Shown: positions 39,150 through 48,559 of the stretch, piece after piece
How the letters are laid out: every line of letters starts with the position of its first letter
Position numbering within the stretch: position 1 is the first letter of the stretch
DNA from: Chloroflexota bacterium
Lineage (GTDB): Bacteria; Chloroflexota; Dehalococcoidia; Tepidiformales; Tepidiformaceae
Assembly: GCA_016191435.1 (NCBI GenBank)
Contig: JACPOQ010000083.1
Span: 150,990-214,989 of the forward strand
Reading direction: 5' to 3'
Length of the DNA stretch: 64,000 nucleotides
Notes under the pieces: model-generated
What the model was told of the DNA's origin: nothing
Seen by the model: only the letters and a program-made list of their open reading frames with translations
Database searches by the model: none
Position numbers and translations under genes: made by a program

Positions 39150-41633
39150 TGCCTTTTTCGCCCGCGCCCCCGCGTTCGCCCGCCGGGCTGCGAACGCGGC
39201 CTTACCGCGCGCGCTGCGTTCCAGCAGCTTTGCGTTCGCCACGGCGCGCTCTTCCGGCGAGCGCACGGGCGACATCTTGCCCGGCTCGAGCGTGTTCGTC
39301 GTGTAGCTGCAGTGCGGGTAGTTCCAGCAGGCATAGAAGGTGCCCCGCTTGCCCGTCCGCGCCTGCTTCTCCACGAGCTGGCCCGTCTCCGGCTCCTCCG
39401 GGCAGGCCACGCCCACCGGCACCCCCGACCGGAAGTCGCAGAGTTTCTCTTCGCGCCGCGTGCAATCGAGGTACGGCCCGTACGGTCCGGTCTTCTGCAC
39501 GGTCGCGGCGCCGCATTTCGGGCAGGCATACTGCGTCAGCTTTGGCTGGACGACGGCCACCGGCTCTCCGGCCTCGTTCACCGGCATCGCGTTCTTGCAC
39601 TCCGGGTAGCGCGGGCACGCAAGGAATTTCCCGTTCCGCCCCCACTTGATCACCATCTTCGCCTGGCCGCAGACGTTGCAGAGGATGTCCGTCTCTTCCT
39701 GCTGCTTCTCGGCTGTACCCTTCGCCAGCTCGATGGCGGGCTCGAACGTGTCCCAGAAGTCCTTCACCACGCCCAGGTAGTTGCGCTTGCCATCGGCGAT
39801 GTCGTCGAGCTCTTCTTCCATCTCGCTCGTGTAGCCGACGGTCACGTAGCGGTCGAGGTGCTTCACGAGCATGTCGTTCACGAGGAAGCCAAGCTCCTGC
39901 GGGACGAGCGCCCGCCCTTCCTTCTTGACGTAATCCCGCTTCTGCACAGTCCCAACGATGGTGGCATACGTGCTTGGCCGGCCGATGCCTTGCTCTTCGA
40001 GCGCCTTCACCAGCGTCGCCTCGGTGTAGCGCGGCGGCGGCTCGGTGAAGTGCTGGCGGCCATCCACGGCGCGCCGTTCGAGCGCTTCGCCCTCGGCCAG
40101 CTCCGGGAGCTGCGCCTCGGCGTCCTCGTCCTCCTCGCCGGCCGTGCGCTCACTGGCGTCGACGCCGTACGCCGCGAGGTGTCCGGCGAACACGAGGTGC
40201 TGCGCGTTCGCCTTGAACGTCCCGCGCAGTGTCCCTGCTTCCTTCGCCGCGATCTCCACGGCCATAGTCGTGAAGCGCGCGTCCGCCATCTGGCTCGCGA
40301 TGAACCGCTGCCAGATCAGCTGGTACACCCGCAGCTGTTCCGACGACAGGTTGCGGCGCAGGCTCTCCGGTGTGCGCGCGGGGTCCGTCGGCCGGATCGC
40401 CTCGTGGGCTTCCTGCGCCCCCTTCGAGCGCGTCGCGTACACCTTCTCCTTCGCAGGCACGTACTCCGCGCCCCAGCGGCCGCCGATGTAGCGGCGCGCT
40501 TCACCGCGTGCCACGGGCGAAATCGCCACCGAGTCGGTGCGCATATACGTGATCAGGCCCACCGGCCCGGAGCCCACGTCGACGCCCTCGTACAGCGCCT
40601 GCGCCACGCCCATCGCCCGTTGCGCCCCCATGCCGAGGCGGTTGCTCGCCGCCTGCTGGAACGTGCTCGTGGTAAACGGCGGCGCCGCCGACTTCGAACG
40701 CTGCCCCTTCTTCACGCTCGAAACAGCGAACGCCGAGCGGCTGAACGCCGCGATCAGCGCATCCGCGGACGCCTTGTCCGGGACCGAAGGGGTGAACTCG
40801 CCCGTGCCCGGCCGGATACTCGACTTGCCGCGCTCGCCAGGCAGCCGCGCCAGCTCGGCGGAAAACGCGGCGCCGCCCTTCGCGAGCAGCGCATGGATCG
40901 TCCAATATTCGCGCTTCTTGAAGTCCAGGATCGTGCGCTCGCGCTCGACAATCAGCCGCAGCGCCACGCTTTGCACGCGCCCCGCGCTGGCTGCCTTGCT
41001 CACTTTCCCCTGCACGAACCACGTCAGCGGGAAGCCGATGAGCCGATCCAGCACACGCCGCGTCTGCTGCGCGTCCACCAGGTCCATGTTCAGCTCGCCC
41101 GGGTTCCGGAACGCTTCCTCGATCGCCGGCTTCGTGATCTCGTGGAACACCACGCGCGAGGTCTTGCTCTCGGGGATGCCGGCCGCTTCGCGGATGTGCC
41201 ACGAGATGGCCTCACCCTCGCGGTCGGGGTCGGTCGAGAGGTAAACGCGGTCGGCATTCCGGGCCGCGTCGGCGATCTCGCCGATCACGCCGCCCTTGTC
41301 CACGCCACGCTTCTTGTCCTTGACGATCACGTACTTCGGCTTGAACGACTCGAAGTCCTCCACGCCGTAGCCATAGTTCGGCAGGTCCCGCACGTGCCCG
41401 ACCGACGCGATGACGCGGTACTCCGAGCCGAGGATGTTCTCCACCGTGCGCGCCTTCGCCGGGGACTCGACGATGACGAGGTTCTTCGCCCGGCCGTTGC
41501 GCCGGGGAGCGGCCCCGGCCGCCGCCGTGGATTCACGCGTGGCCTTGCGCCGCGCGATCGGGCCGTTGGTCCTGGCCTTCTTCGCGGTGCCACGAGATGT
41601 GGGTGCTGTCGTCAAAATCGCTTCTACTTTCAT
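39144..41633 (-). CDS. topA: DNA topoisomerase I
   Basis: 829 residues. Starts with a Lys/Arg/Ala-rich leader (about 45 residues), then the TOPRIM domain (L-V-I-V-E-S-P-A-K-A, with D-P-D-R-E-G-E-A-I-S-W-H). The catalytic tyrosine is in Y-M-R-T-D-S near residue 365. The C-terminus carries three zinc ribbons (C-N-V-C-G...C-P-R-Y-P-E-C, C-P-K-C-G...C, and C-P...C-W-N-Y-P-H-C) and a basic tail. It relaxes negative supercoils. Next to dprA, an arrangement common in bacteria. Its last codons and stop lie inside a heptamer repeat. Confidence 0.97.
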   Translation of the reverse strand: MKVEAILTTAPTSRGTAKKARTNGPIARRKATRESTAAAGAAPRRNGRAKNLVIVESPAKARTVENILGSEYRVIASVGHVRDLPNYGYGVEDFESFKPKYVIVKDKKRGVDKGGVIGEIADAARNADRVYLSTDPDREGEAISWHIREAAGIPESKTSRVVFHEITKPAIEEAFRNPGELNMDLVDAQQTRRVLDRLIGFPLTWFVQGKVSKAASAGRVQSVALRLIVERERTILDFKKREYWTIHALLAKGGAAFSAELARLPGERGKSSIRPGTGEFTPSVPDKASADALIAAFSRSAFAVSSVKKGQRSKSAAPPFTTSTFQQAASNRLGMGAQRAMGVAQALYEGVDVGSGPVGLITYMRTDSVAISPVARGEARRYIGGRWGAEYVPAKEKVYATRSKGAQEAHEAIRPTDPARTPESLRRNLSSEQLRVYQLIWQRFIASQMADARFTTMAVEIAAKEAGTLRGTFKANAQHLVFAGHLAAYGVDASERTAGEEDEDAEAQLPELAEGEALERRAVDGRQHFTEPPPRYTEATLVKALEEQGIGRPSTYATIVGTVQKRDYVKKEGRALVPQELGFLVNDMLVKHLDRYVTVGYTSEMEEELDDIADGKRNYLGVVKDFWDTFEPAIELAKGTAEKQQEETDILCNVCGQAKMVIKWGRNGKFLACPRYPECKNAMPVNEAGEPVAVVQPKLTQYACPKCGAATVQKTGPYGPYLDCTRREEKLCDFRSGVPVGVACPEEPETGQLVEKQARTGKRGTFYACWNYPHCSYTTNTLEPGKMSPVRSPEERAVANAKLLERSARGKAAFAARRANAGARAKKAS

Positions 41634-41731
41634 CGCCCACGGAGGGGCTTGCGTTCGAGACTAAAGAGTGCGTCGCACCTTTGTCGAGAGGGAGCCGCTC
41701 TCCGAGCGGCACATGCGCACGTGCGCGTGAA

Positions 41732-42874
41732 TCAGGCCTTTCCGTACACCATCGGCCGCTCTTGCCGCACGATGCCCTTCAGCTCCATCACCTGGAGGGT
41801 GCCGCTGACCGCCGCCACGCCCATGCCCGAGGCCCTTGCGATCTCATCGACATGCCGCGGCCCTTCCTGCAGCCAATGCAGCAACTGGCCTTCTTCGGCC
41901 GATGCCGCCACCCTCGGCGCCGCCGCCACGGCCGCCTGCGCTGCGCCGGCCGGCGCCGCCCGCGTGAGCGGGATCTGCCCTCCCGCGGTCAGCAAGTTGA
42001 GCTCCTCGCAGAGCTGCTCCGGTGTCGACACAAGCCGGGCCGTGTTCTCACGGATGAGCTGGTTCGTGCCGTAGCTCTGCCGCGAAAAGATCGGTCCCGG
42101 CACCGCGAACACGTCCCGTTGCTGTTCGAACGCCCAATTCGCGGTGTGGAGCGCGCCGCTGCCCTCGCCCGCCTCCACCACCAGCGTCGCCCGCGCCAGC
42201 CCCGAGATGATGCGGTTGCGCCGCGGAAAGTAGTCCTGGCGCGCAGGGATCCCGACGGGGTATTCGCTCACCAGGCAGCCCTCTTCGAGGATCCGCGCGG
42301 CCAGCCCGGCGTTCTCCCGCGGGTACACCTGGTCGATGCCGCCGGCGAGCGCCGCGACCGTGGGCGCCCCGTTCTCCAGGGCGACCCGGTGCGCGACCGT
42401 GTCCACGCCCCGCGCCAGCCCGCTGATGATAGCCACGCCCGATTGCGCGAGCACGGCGCAAAAGTGCTCGGTCGCCTGGCGGCCGTACGGCGTGATGTGC
42501 CGCGTGCCAACCACCGCCACCGCGAGTTCGAATTGCGGGCCCTTCGCGCCACGCACGAACAACACCGGCGGGCTCTGCGGTATCTCCCGCAGCATGGCCG
42601 GGTACGACGGGTCCAGCCAGGTCAACGCCCGCGCTTCGTGCTTCGCCAGCTGCGCCATCTCCCGCTCGCCATCGAATGTGGACCGCGCCTTCTCCATCGC
42701 CCGGATGTACTGCGCGTCCAGCCCGGCACGCCCCAGCTCATCGGCCGGCGCCGCCCACGCCGCGGGGATCGACTTGAAATGGTTCAGCAGCAGCGAGAAG
42801 TTCGAATTGCCAAGCCCCGCCCGCCGCAGCGCGAGCCAGTAGGGCAGTTCGTCCGCTCCCTCGGCGTTCGTCAT
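41732..42874 (-). CDS. dprA: DNA processing protein DprA/Smf
   Basis: 380 residues. Rossmann-type core with S-G-L-A-R-G-V-D-T, R-N-R-I-I-S-G-L, G-S-G-A-L-H-T-A and V-F-A-V-P-G, followed by a C-terminal winged-helix (DML1-like) domain. DprA loads RecA on incoming single-stranded DNA during transformation. TATACT lies nine bases before the ATG at 42874, so the leader is very short or absent. It is upstream of topA with a gap of about 100 bases. Confidence 0.95.
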   Translation of the reverse strand: MTNAEGADELPYWLALRRAGLGNSNFSLLLNHFKSIPAAWAAPADELGRAGLDAQYIRAMEKARSTFDGEREMAQLAKHEARALTWLDPSYPAMLREIPQSPPVLFVRGAKGPQFELAVAVVGTRHITPYGRQATEHFCAVLAQSGVAIISGLARGVDTVAHRVALENGAPTVAALAGGIDQVYPRENAGLAARILEEGCLVSEYPVGIPARQDYFPRRNRIISGLARATLVVEAGEGSGALHTANWAFEQQRDVFAVPGPIFSRQSYGTNQLIRENTARLVSTPEQLCEELNLLTAGGQIPLTRAAPAGAAQAAVAAAPRVAASAEEGQLLHWLQEGPRHVDEIARASGMGVAAVSGTLQVMELKGIVRQERPMVYGKA

Positions 42875-42927
42875 GGGAGTCGAAGTATACGGGCAGGCCG
42901 GCAGCGCGATAGCGCAGCCTGCGCGGC

Positions 42928-44196
42928 CTACGCCTGTACCCGCTCGGGCTCGGCCGCTGCATTGCGCGCGATCCGGAGCCGCCGCACCCGGCGCCCGGAC
43001 ATGCTCAGCACCCGCAGGCTCAGCCCATCGACCTTTACTTCGTCGCCCACCGAGGGCAGGCGTCCCAGCTGGTGGATCAGGAACCCACCGACCGTATCGA
43101 AGTCCTCCGACTCCACGTCGTAGTCGAACAGCTCGCGGAGCACGTCCGTGCCCGTGCTCGCGTCCAGCACCACCTCGTCCGGCGAGATCTGCTCCATCGC
43201 CGGCCGGGCGATGTCGTATTCGTCCTCGATTTCCCCGACGATCTCTTCCAACAGGTCCTCGATCGTCACGAGCCCCGCCGTTCCCCCGTATTCGTCCACG
43301 ACGATCGCCATGTGCTGGCGGCTCGCACGCATCTCCGTCAGCAGTTGGTCCAGCCGCTTCGATTCGGGGATGAACGCCGGCTCGCGCAAAAGCTCCGAAA
43401 GCCGCCGGTCGCGGCCGCCGTTGCAGACGGCGCGCAACAGGTCCTTCGCGTAGACCACCCCCACGATGTCATCGATGTTCTCCCGGTAGACCGGCACGCG
43501 GCTGAAGCCGCGCTCGTTCACGAGCGCTGCCACGTCGTCGATGCTGTCCTCGACATCGGCCGCGGCGACATCGATGCGCGGGATCATGATTTCGCGCGCG
43601 GCCTTGTCCTCCAGCGCGATCACGCCGCGGATCATGCGCTGCTCCTGCTCCTCCACGCCGCCCGCCGCTTCCTCGCGCTCGATCACCGAAAGGATGTCCT
43701 CCTGGCGCCGCGGCCCCACGGCGCTCAACGAGCGCGCGATGACCATCGCCGGCAGCCCGAGCACGAACGCCGGCACCAGGAACACCCACCGCGTCGCCCG
43801 CACCACGCCCGAAAGCGACAGCGCCGCGTACTCCGGCCCGCGCGCCGCAATCAAGCCCACAGTCATCTGCACGATCGCGACGAACACGCCGCCGACCATC
43901 CCGAAGCCCGCGGCGCCTTTCGCCGGGCTCCATTCTCTCGCGCCCAGCCACGCAAACGCCGAGACGATCACGGCCGAGAACAGCACGCGCGCCGCCGTCA
44001 GCGGCCCGAGAAACTCGCGTGGCTGCCCGACGGAGCTCGCGAGCTGCCGTGCCCGCACATCGCCGCGCGCGGCCAGCGCCTGCAGCCGCACGTCGCTCGC
44101 GCGCTCCAATGCCGTCTCGGCTGCAGCCACCAGCGCCAGCAGGATAGTCGCCGGGATGAGCACCGCGAGCCCGGTGTAGATGGCGCCGTCCATCAC
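42928..44196 (-). CDS. CNNM/CorC-type (HlyC) transmembrane protein with CBS pair
   Basis: 422 residues. An N-terminal DUF21 membrane domain of about four segments (residues 1-150), then two CBS domains (including [15 protein letters not shown] and [16 protein letters not shown]), then a C-terminal transporter-associated domain with [10 protein letters not shown]. The family exports Mg2+/Co2+ or related cations. GTG start at 44196 overlaps the glmU TGA, with an ATG at 44193 as alternative. Co-transcribed after glmU. Confidence 0.93.
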   Translation of the reverse strand: MMDGAIYTGLAVLIPATILLALVAAAETALERASDVRLQALAARGDVRARQLASSVGQPREFLGPLTAARVLFSAVIVSAFAWLGAREWSPAKGAAGFGMVGGVFVAIVQMTVGLIAARGPEYAALSLSGVVRATRWVFLVPAFVLGLPAMVIARSLSAVGPRRQEDILSVIEREEAAGGVEEQEQRMIRGVIALEDKAAREIMIPRIDVAAADVEDSIDDVAALVNERGFSRVPVYRENIDDIVGVVYAKDLLRAVCNGGRDRRLSELLREPAFIPESKRLDQLLTEMRASRQHMAIVVDEYGGTAGLVTIEDLLEEIVGEIEDEYDIARPAMEQISPDEVVLDASTGTDVLRELFDYDVESEDFDTVGGFLIHQLGRLPSVGDEVKVDGLSLRVLSMSGRRVRRLRIARNAAAEPERVQA

Positions 44197-45545
44197 TCGG
44201 CCCCGCTTTCCGGCTGGCTGACGATGCGCGCCGGCACCCCGTAGGCGGACGCCCCCGCCGGGATGTCCTTCGTCACCACCGAACCTGCGCCCGTGCGCGA
44301 GCCGTCCCCGAGCGTCACCGGCGCCACGAGCATCGTGTCGGAGCCGATGAACACATCGCTGCCGATGGTCGTGCGGTTCTTCTTCACCCCATCGAAGTTG
44401 CAGGTGATGATCCCCGCCGCGATGTTCGTGCGGTCGCCCACGTCGGCGTCCAACACGCAGCTGAAGTGGTGCATCTTCACGTTGTTGCCGAGGTTCGCGT
44501 TTTTCACCTCGGCGTAGTTCCCGATTTCGCAGTCGTCGCCGATCACGGCGTTCTGGCGCAGATGCGCGAACGGCCCCATGCGTACCCGGCTGCCGACGCG
44601 CGACTCTTCGACCACCGATGCCTGGATGCGCGAGTCCACACCGATCACGGCGTTTCGCAACGTCGTCCCCGGCCCGATGACCGCGCCCGCGAACACGTCA
44701 GTCTGCCCGTACAGGTAACAGTTCGGAAGCACGGTCACGTCCTGCGCCAGCCGCACGCTCGCGTCGATGTAGGTCGTCGCCGGGTCCGCGATGGTCACGC
44801 CCGCGAGCATGTGCCTGCGCAAGATCCGCTCGCGCATCAGCCGCTCCGCCTCCGCCAGCCGCACGCGGTCATCGACGAACAGCACTTCTTCAGCCGCGGC
44901 CGCGCAGGTCCGTGCCGGCCGCCCTTCGGCGCTCGCAACGCCGGGGAGGTCCGTCAGGTAGTACTCGCCCGCGGGGCTCTTCGTTATCCCTTCGATGTGT
45001 GCCCACAACCAGGCGCCATCGAACACGTACAGCCCGGCATTGATCTCGCCGGACCCGGGCGCCCCCGTCCACTCCGCCGCCTCCACGATGCCGGTCACCG
45101 CGCCGCCGGCGTCCCGCCCCACGCGGCCAAGCGCGGCCGCATCCGGCACCTGGCAGGTGACGAAGCTCATCGGAGCGTCTTCCAGCGACACCTCCAGCGC
45201 GCGCAGCAACTCGCCCGTCACCATCGGCGAGTCGGCGTTGAGCACCATCACGCGCCGGCAGCCGGTCATCGCCTCCCGGCAGCGCCGCACCGCATCCGCG
45301 GTGCCAAGGAGCTCGCTCTGCACCACGAACGTCAGGTCTTCCTCGCCCTGCATGGCCGCCAGCACCTGCCCCGCTTCGTGCCCGATGACCACCGCGAGCC
45401 TTGCCGGCGCAAGTTCGCGAGCCGCATCGAGGATGTGGAGCAGCATCGGCTTGCCGCAGACGGGATGAAGAACCTTGGGCAGCGCGGATTTCATGCGCGT
45501 GCCCTTGCCCGCCGCCAGCACAATGACGCCGAGTTCGCCGCTCAT
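44193..45545 (-). CDS. glmU: bifunctional UDP-GlcNAc pyrophosphorylase/GlcN-1-P acetyltransferase GlmU
   Basis: 450 residues from the ATG at 45545. The N-terminal uridyltransferase has V-L-A-A-G-K-G-T-R-M and L-P-K-V-L-H-P; the C-terminal half is a left-handed beta helix with hexapeptide repeats (for example I-G-P-G-T-T-L-R-N-A-V, V-G-D-R-T-N-I-A-A-G) that acetylates GlcN-1-P. The product, UDP-GlcNAc, feeds peptidoglycan and surface polysaccharide synthesis. A frame extension upstream of 45545 lacks family residues. Confidence 0.95.
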   Translation of the reverse strand: MSGELGVIVLAAGKGTRMKSALPKVLHPVCGKPMLLHILDAARELAPARLAVVIGHEAGQVLAAMQGEEDLTFVVQSELLGTADAVRRCREAMTGCRRVMVLNADSPMVTGELLRALEVSLEDAPMSFVTCQVPDAAALGRVGRDAGGAVTGIVEAAEWTGAPGSGEINAGLYVFDGAWLWAHIEGITKSPAGEYYLTDLPGVASAEGRPARTCAAAAEEVLFVDDRVRLAEAERLMRERILRRHMLAGVTIADPATTYIDASVRLAQDVTVLPNCYLYGQTDVFAGAVIGPGTTLRNAVIGVDSRIQASVVEESRVGSRVRMGPFAHLRQNAVIGDDCEIGNYAEVKNANLGNNVKMHHFSCVLDADVGDRTNIAAGIITCNFDGVKKNRTTIGSDVFIGSDTMLVAPVTLGDGSRTGAGSVVTKDIPAGASAYGVPARIVSQPESGAE

Positions 45546-45817
45546 CGCGTGCAACCGGAAACAGCCGTGCGTGCGCTGCCGCATCGGCCGGATGCCTGTT
45601 GGGGGTAACGTTCAGGAGGTTCGAGGTCGGTACGCATAACGGACGCGCATGCCGCGTCCTTGCGGATCATCGGCGTGCCCGGCCGAGGCTGTCAAGCGAA
45701 CCACATCTGCCGCGCGCCCCGGCCGCACCCGCCAATCGGGGGAATGGCGCCGCAGCTTCGGTAGATTCAATGCTCGACACGCATTGCGCGCCCTTCGTAG
45801 CATTCGAACCAACCGCT

Positions 45818-48526
45818 ATGACAACGCCCCCCCGCACATCCGACGAAATCCGCCAGGCCTTCCTCTCCTTCTTCCAGGAGCGGGGCCACCTTCTGCTCCC
45901 GCCGTGGCCCCTCGTCCCCATCGGCGACCCGACGTCGCTCTTCACGAGCGCGGGCATGCAGCAGTTCAAACCGCATTTCATGGGCGAACAGACCCCGCCC
46001 GCCGCGCGTGTCACGACGGTTCAGCGCTGCTTCCGCACCACCGATATCGAGGAAGTCGGCGACCTCAGCCACCTCACCGCCTTCGAGATGATGGGCAACT
46101 TCAGCTTCGGCGATTACTTCAAGCAGGGCGCCATCCAGATGGCCTGGGAGCTGATGACGCGGATCTACGGCCTGGACCCCGCCCGCCTCCATGCCACCAT
46201 CTACCTCGATGACGACGACTCCTACGGTTACTGGCGCGAAGCCGGCCTCCCCGATGACCACATCCACCGCCGCGGCGAGGATCTGAACTACTGGTTCAGC
46301 TTTCCCCACGGCAGTCCCGGCGCGAGTGGCCCCTGCGGGCCCGACAGCGAGATCTACTACGACCACTTCCCCGAGCGCGGCCTCGCCGGCGCGCGGCTGC
46401 AGCTCGATGCGGGCGGCAACCCCGTCCCCGGTGTGGGTGTGGGCTACGACGACGAGCGTTTCCTCGAAATCTGGAATCTCGTCTTCATGCAGCTCTACCA
46501 GCACCCGGACGGCCGCCGGGAACCGCTTCCCGCGCAAAACATCGATACCGGCAGCGGCCTCGAGCGCGTCACGGCGGTCTTGCAGGGCAAGCGTTCGGTT
46601 TACGAGACCGACATCTTCCTGCCGCTCCTCACGGAAGCCGCCGCGGTCCTCGGCGTGGATTACTTCCACGGCGCCGGCGAGGGCCAGGCCTACGCCATCC
46701 GCGCGATGTCCGAGCATTGCCGCGCCGCCACCATGCTTGTCGCCGATGGCGTGGTGCCCAGTAACGAAGGCCGCGGCTACATCCTCCGGCGCATCCTCCG
46801 GCGCGCCATCTACCTCGCCCGCAAGGCCGGCGTCCGCGATACCTTCACCGCCCGCCTCGCGGGCGTCGCCATCGAAAAGCTAAAAGTGGGCTACCCACAC
46901 ATCGAAGAGAGCCGCGAGTTCATCCAGCGCGCCCTCCGGACCGAAGAGGAGCGCTTCGTGCGCACGCTCGCAGCCGGCACACAGCGCCTGGAGTCCCTTC
47001 TCGACCGCCACCGCGCGGCCGGCGGCGCTGCCACGCTCCCCGGCGCCGAAGCCTTCCTCCTCTATGACTCCTTCGGCTTCCCCCTCGAACTCATCCGCGA
47101 GGTCGCCGGGCAGCACGGCTTCGTCCTCGATGAGCCGGGCTTCGAAGCCGCCCTCGATGAGCAGCGCCGCCGCTCGCGCGATGCCGGCAAGTTCCTCAAG
47201 GGCGAGCCCTCGCCGCTGCTCCAGCAGATCGGCGACGAGCACAGCGCCTTCGTCGGTTACTCCCGCGTCGATGCCGATGCCCGCATCGTCGCTATCCTCC
47301 GCGACGGCGCCCTCGTGGACATCGCCACCGCAAGCGAAACCTGCGAGATCGTGCTCGATACCACGCCCTTCTACCCCGAAGGCGGCGGACAGGTCGGCGA
47401 CCGAGGGAACATTCGCACACCTTCCGGCGTCTTTGTTGTCGACGACACGCAGGGCACCGGCGGCGCCATCATCCACCGGGGGCGAGTCAGCGAAGGAGCC
47501 GTACGCGTGGGAGAGACAGCCGAAGCCGTGGTTGACCATGCCTATCGAAGCGGCTCCGCGCGCAACCACACCGGCACGCACCTGCTGCACGCGGGCCTGC
47601 GGCGTCTGCTCGGCCCCCACGTGCGCCAGCAGGGCTCGCTGGTGACGCCGGACCGCCTGCGCTTCGATTTCACCCACCTCGAACAGGTCCCCCATTCGGC
47701 ACTCGTCGAAGTCCAGCAACTCGTGAACACCAAAGTTCGCGACGACCTCCAGGTCGGCTGGCGCACGACCAGTTACCGCGCCGCCGTCGATGCCGGCGCG
47801 CTCGCGTTCTTCGGCGACAAGTACGGCAACGACGTCCGCGTCGTCGAAATCAAGGACGACGGCACCAATTTCAGCGCCGAGCTCTGTGGCGGCACGCACG
47901 TCCGCCGTACCGGCGAAATCGGCTTTATCCACGTCCTCCGCGAATCGGCAGTCGCCGCCGGCACCCGCCGCATCGAGGCGATGACGGGGCGCGCCGCCGA
48001 GGCGTACCTGCTCGAACAGCAGGGCCGCCTGCTGCGTCTCGCCGATAAGCTCTCCACCACCCCGGCCGCCCTCGAAGAGCGCGTGGACGCACTCCACGAG
48101 GAGCTTGACCGCCTCCGCAAGCAGAGCGCCGAGCTCTTCCGCCTGCAAGCAGCGGCCGTGGCCGAAGGGCTCATCGTCGATGTCACCAAAGTGGGCGACG
48201 TCCACCTTTCGGTGGCCCGCGTCGAAATCGCCACCACCGAGGGCCTCAAGGATGTCGCGGACCGCGTGCGCGCCCGCCTTTCGCCGGCCCTCCTCGTGCT
48301 CGGAGCTGCCATCGATGGCCGCCCCGCGTTCCTTGTCGCTTGCACACAGGACCTTGTTTCGCGGGGCGTCCACGCCGGCCGCATGGTCGGCGCCATGGCC
48401 GAGGCCGCCGGCGGCAAAGGCGGTGGCCGGCCGGACATGGCCCAGGCCGGCGCAAAAGACACCTCCCTTCTCGACAAGGCCCTCGCGGAGGGACGCAGGC
48501 TCGCGATGGCTGCACTCTCCGGCTAA
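45818..48526 (+). CDS. alaS: alanyl-tRNA synthetase
   Basis: 902 residues from the ATG at 45818; the open frame extends back to 45599 but without homologous residues. Class II catalytic core with F-F-Q-E-R-G-H, G-M-Q-Q-F-K-P, R-C-F-R-T-T-D-I-E-E-V-G and G-R-G-Y-I-L-R-R-I-L-R-R-A. The editing domain has H-T-G-T-H-L-L-H and C-G-G-T-H, which bind zinc and clear mischarged Ser/Gly. The C-Ala oligomerisation domain ends with G-G-K-G-G-G-R-P-D-M-A-Q-A-G. First gene of a run to tgt. Confidence 0.97.
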   Translation: MTTPPRTSDEIRQAFLSFFQERGHLLLPPWPLVPIGDPTSLFTSAGMQQFKPHFMGEQTPPAARVTTVQRCFRTTDIEEVGDLSHLTAFEMMGNFSFGDYFKQGAIQMAWELMTRIYGLDPARLHATIYLDDDDSYGYWREAGLPDDHIHRRGEDLNYWFSFPHGSPGASGPCGPDSEIYYDHFPERGLAGARLQLDAGGNPVPGVGVGYDDERFLEIWNLVFMQLYQHPDGRREPLPAQNIDTGSGLERVTAVLQGKRSVYETDIFLPLLTEAAAVLGVDYFHGAGEGQAYAIRAMSEHCRAATMLVADGVVPSNEGRGYILRRILRRAIYLARKAGVRDTFTARLAGVAIEKLKVGYPHIEESREFIQRALRTEEERFVRTLAAGTQRLESLLDRHRAAGGAATLPGAEAFLLYDSFGFPLELIREVAGQHGFVLDEPGFEAALDEQRRRSRDAGKFLKGEPSPLLQQIGDEHSAFVGYSRVDADARIVAILRDGALVDIATASETCEIVLDTTPFYPEGGGQVGDRGNIRTPSGVFVVDDTQGTGGAIIHRGRVSEGAVRVGETAEAVVDHAYRSGSARNHTGTHLLHAGLRRLLGPHVRQQGSLVTPDRLRFDFTHLEQVPHSALVEVQQLVNTKVRDDLQVGWRTTSYRAAVDAGALAFFGDKYGNDVRVVEIKDDGTNFSAELCGGTHVRRTGEIGFIHVLRESAVAAGTRRIEAMTGRAAEAYLLEQQGRLLRLADKLSTTPAALEERVDALHEELDRLRKQSAELFRLQAAAVAEGLIVDVTKVGDVHLSVARVEIATTEGLKDVADRVRARLSPALLVLGAAIDGRPAFLVACTQDLVSRGVHAGRMVGAMAEAAGGKGGGRPDMAQAGAKDTSLLDKALAEGRRLAMAALSG

Positions 48527-48559
48527 CCCCGCACTGGCGCCCGGAGGCGAGGAGACACA

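Noticed and set aside
38799..42074. Open frame of about 1,090 codons on the plus strand opposite topA and part of dprA
   Set aside because: Its translation is Arg/His/Leu-rich without family motifs and mirrors the GC-rich codon pattern of topA, which is certain. An antisense shadow.
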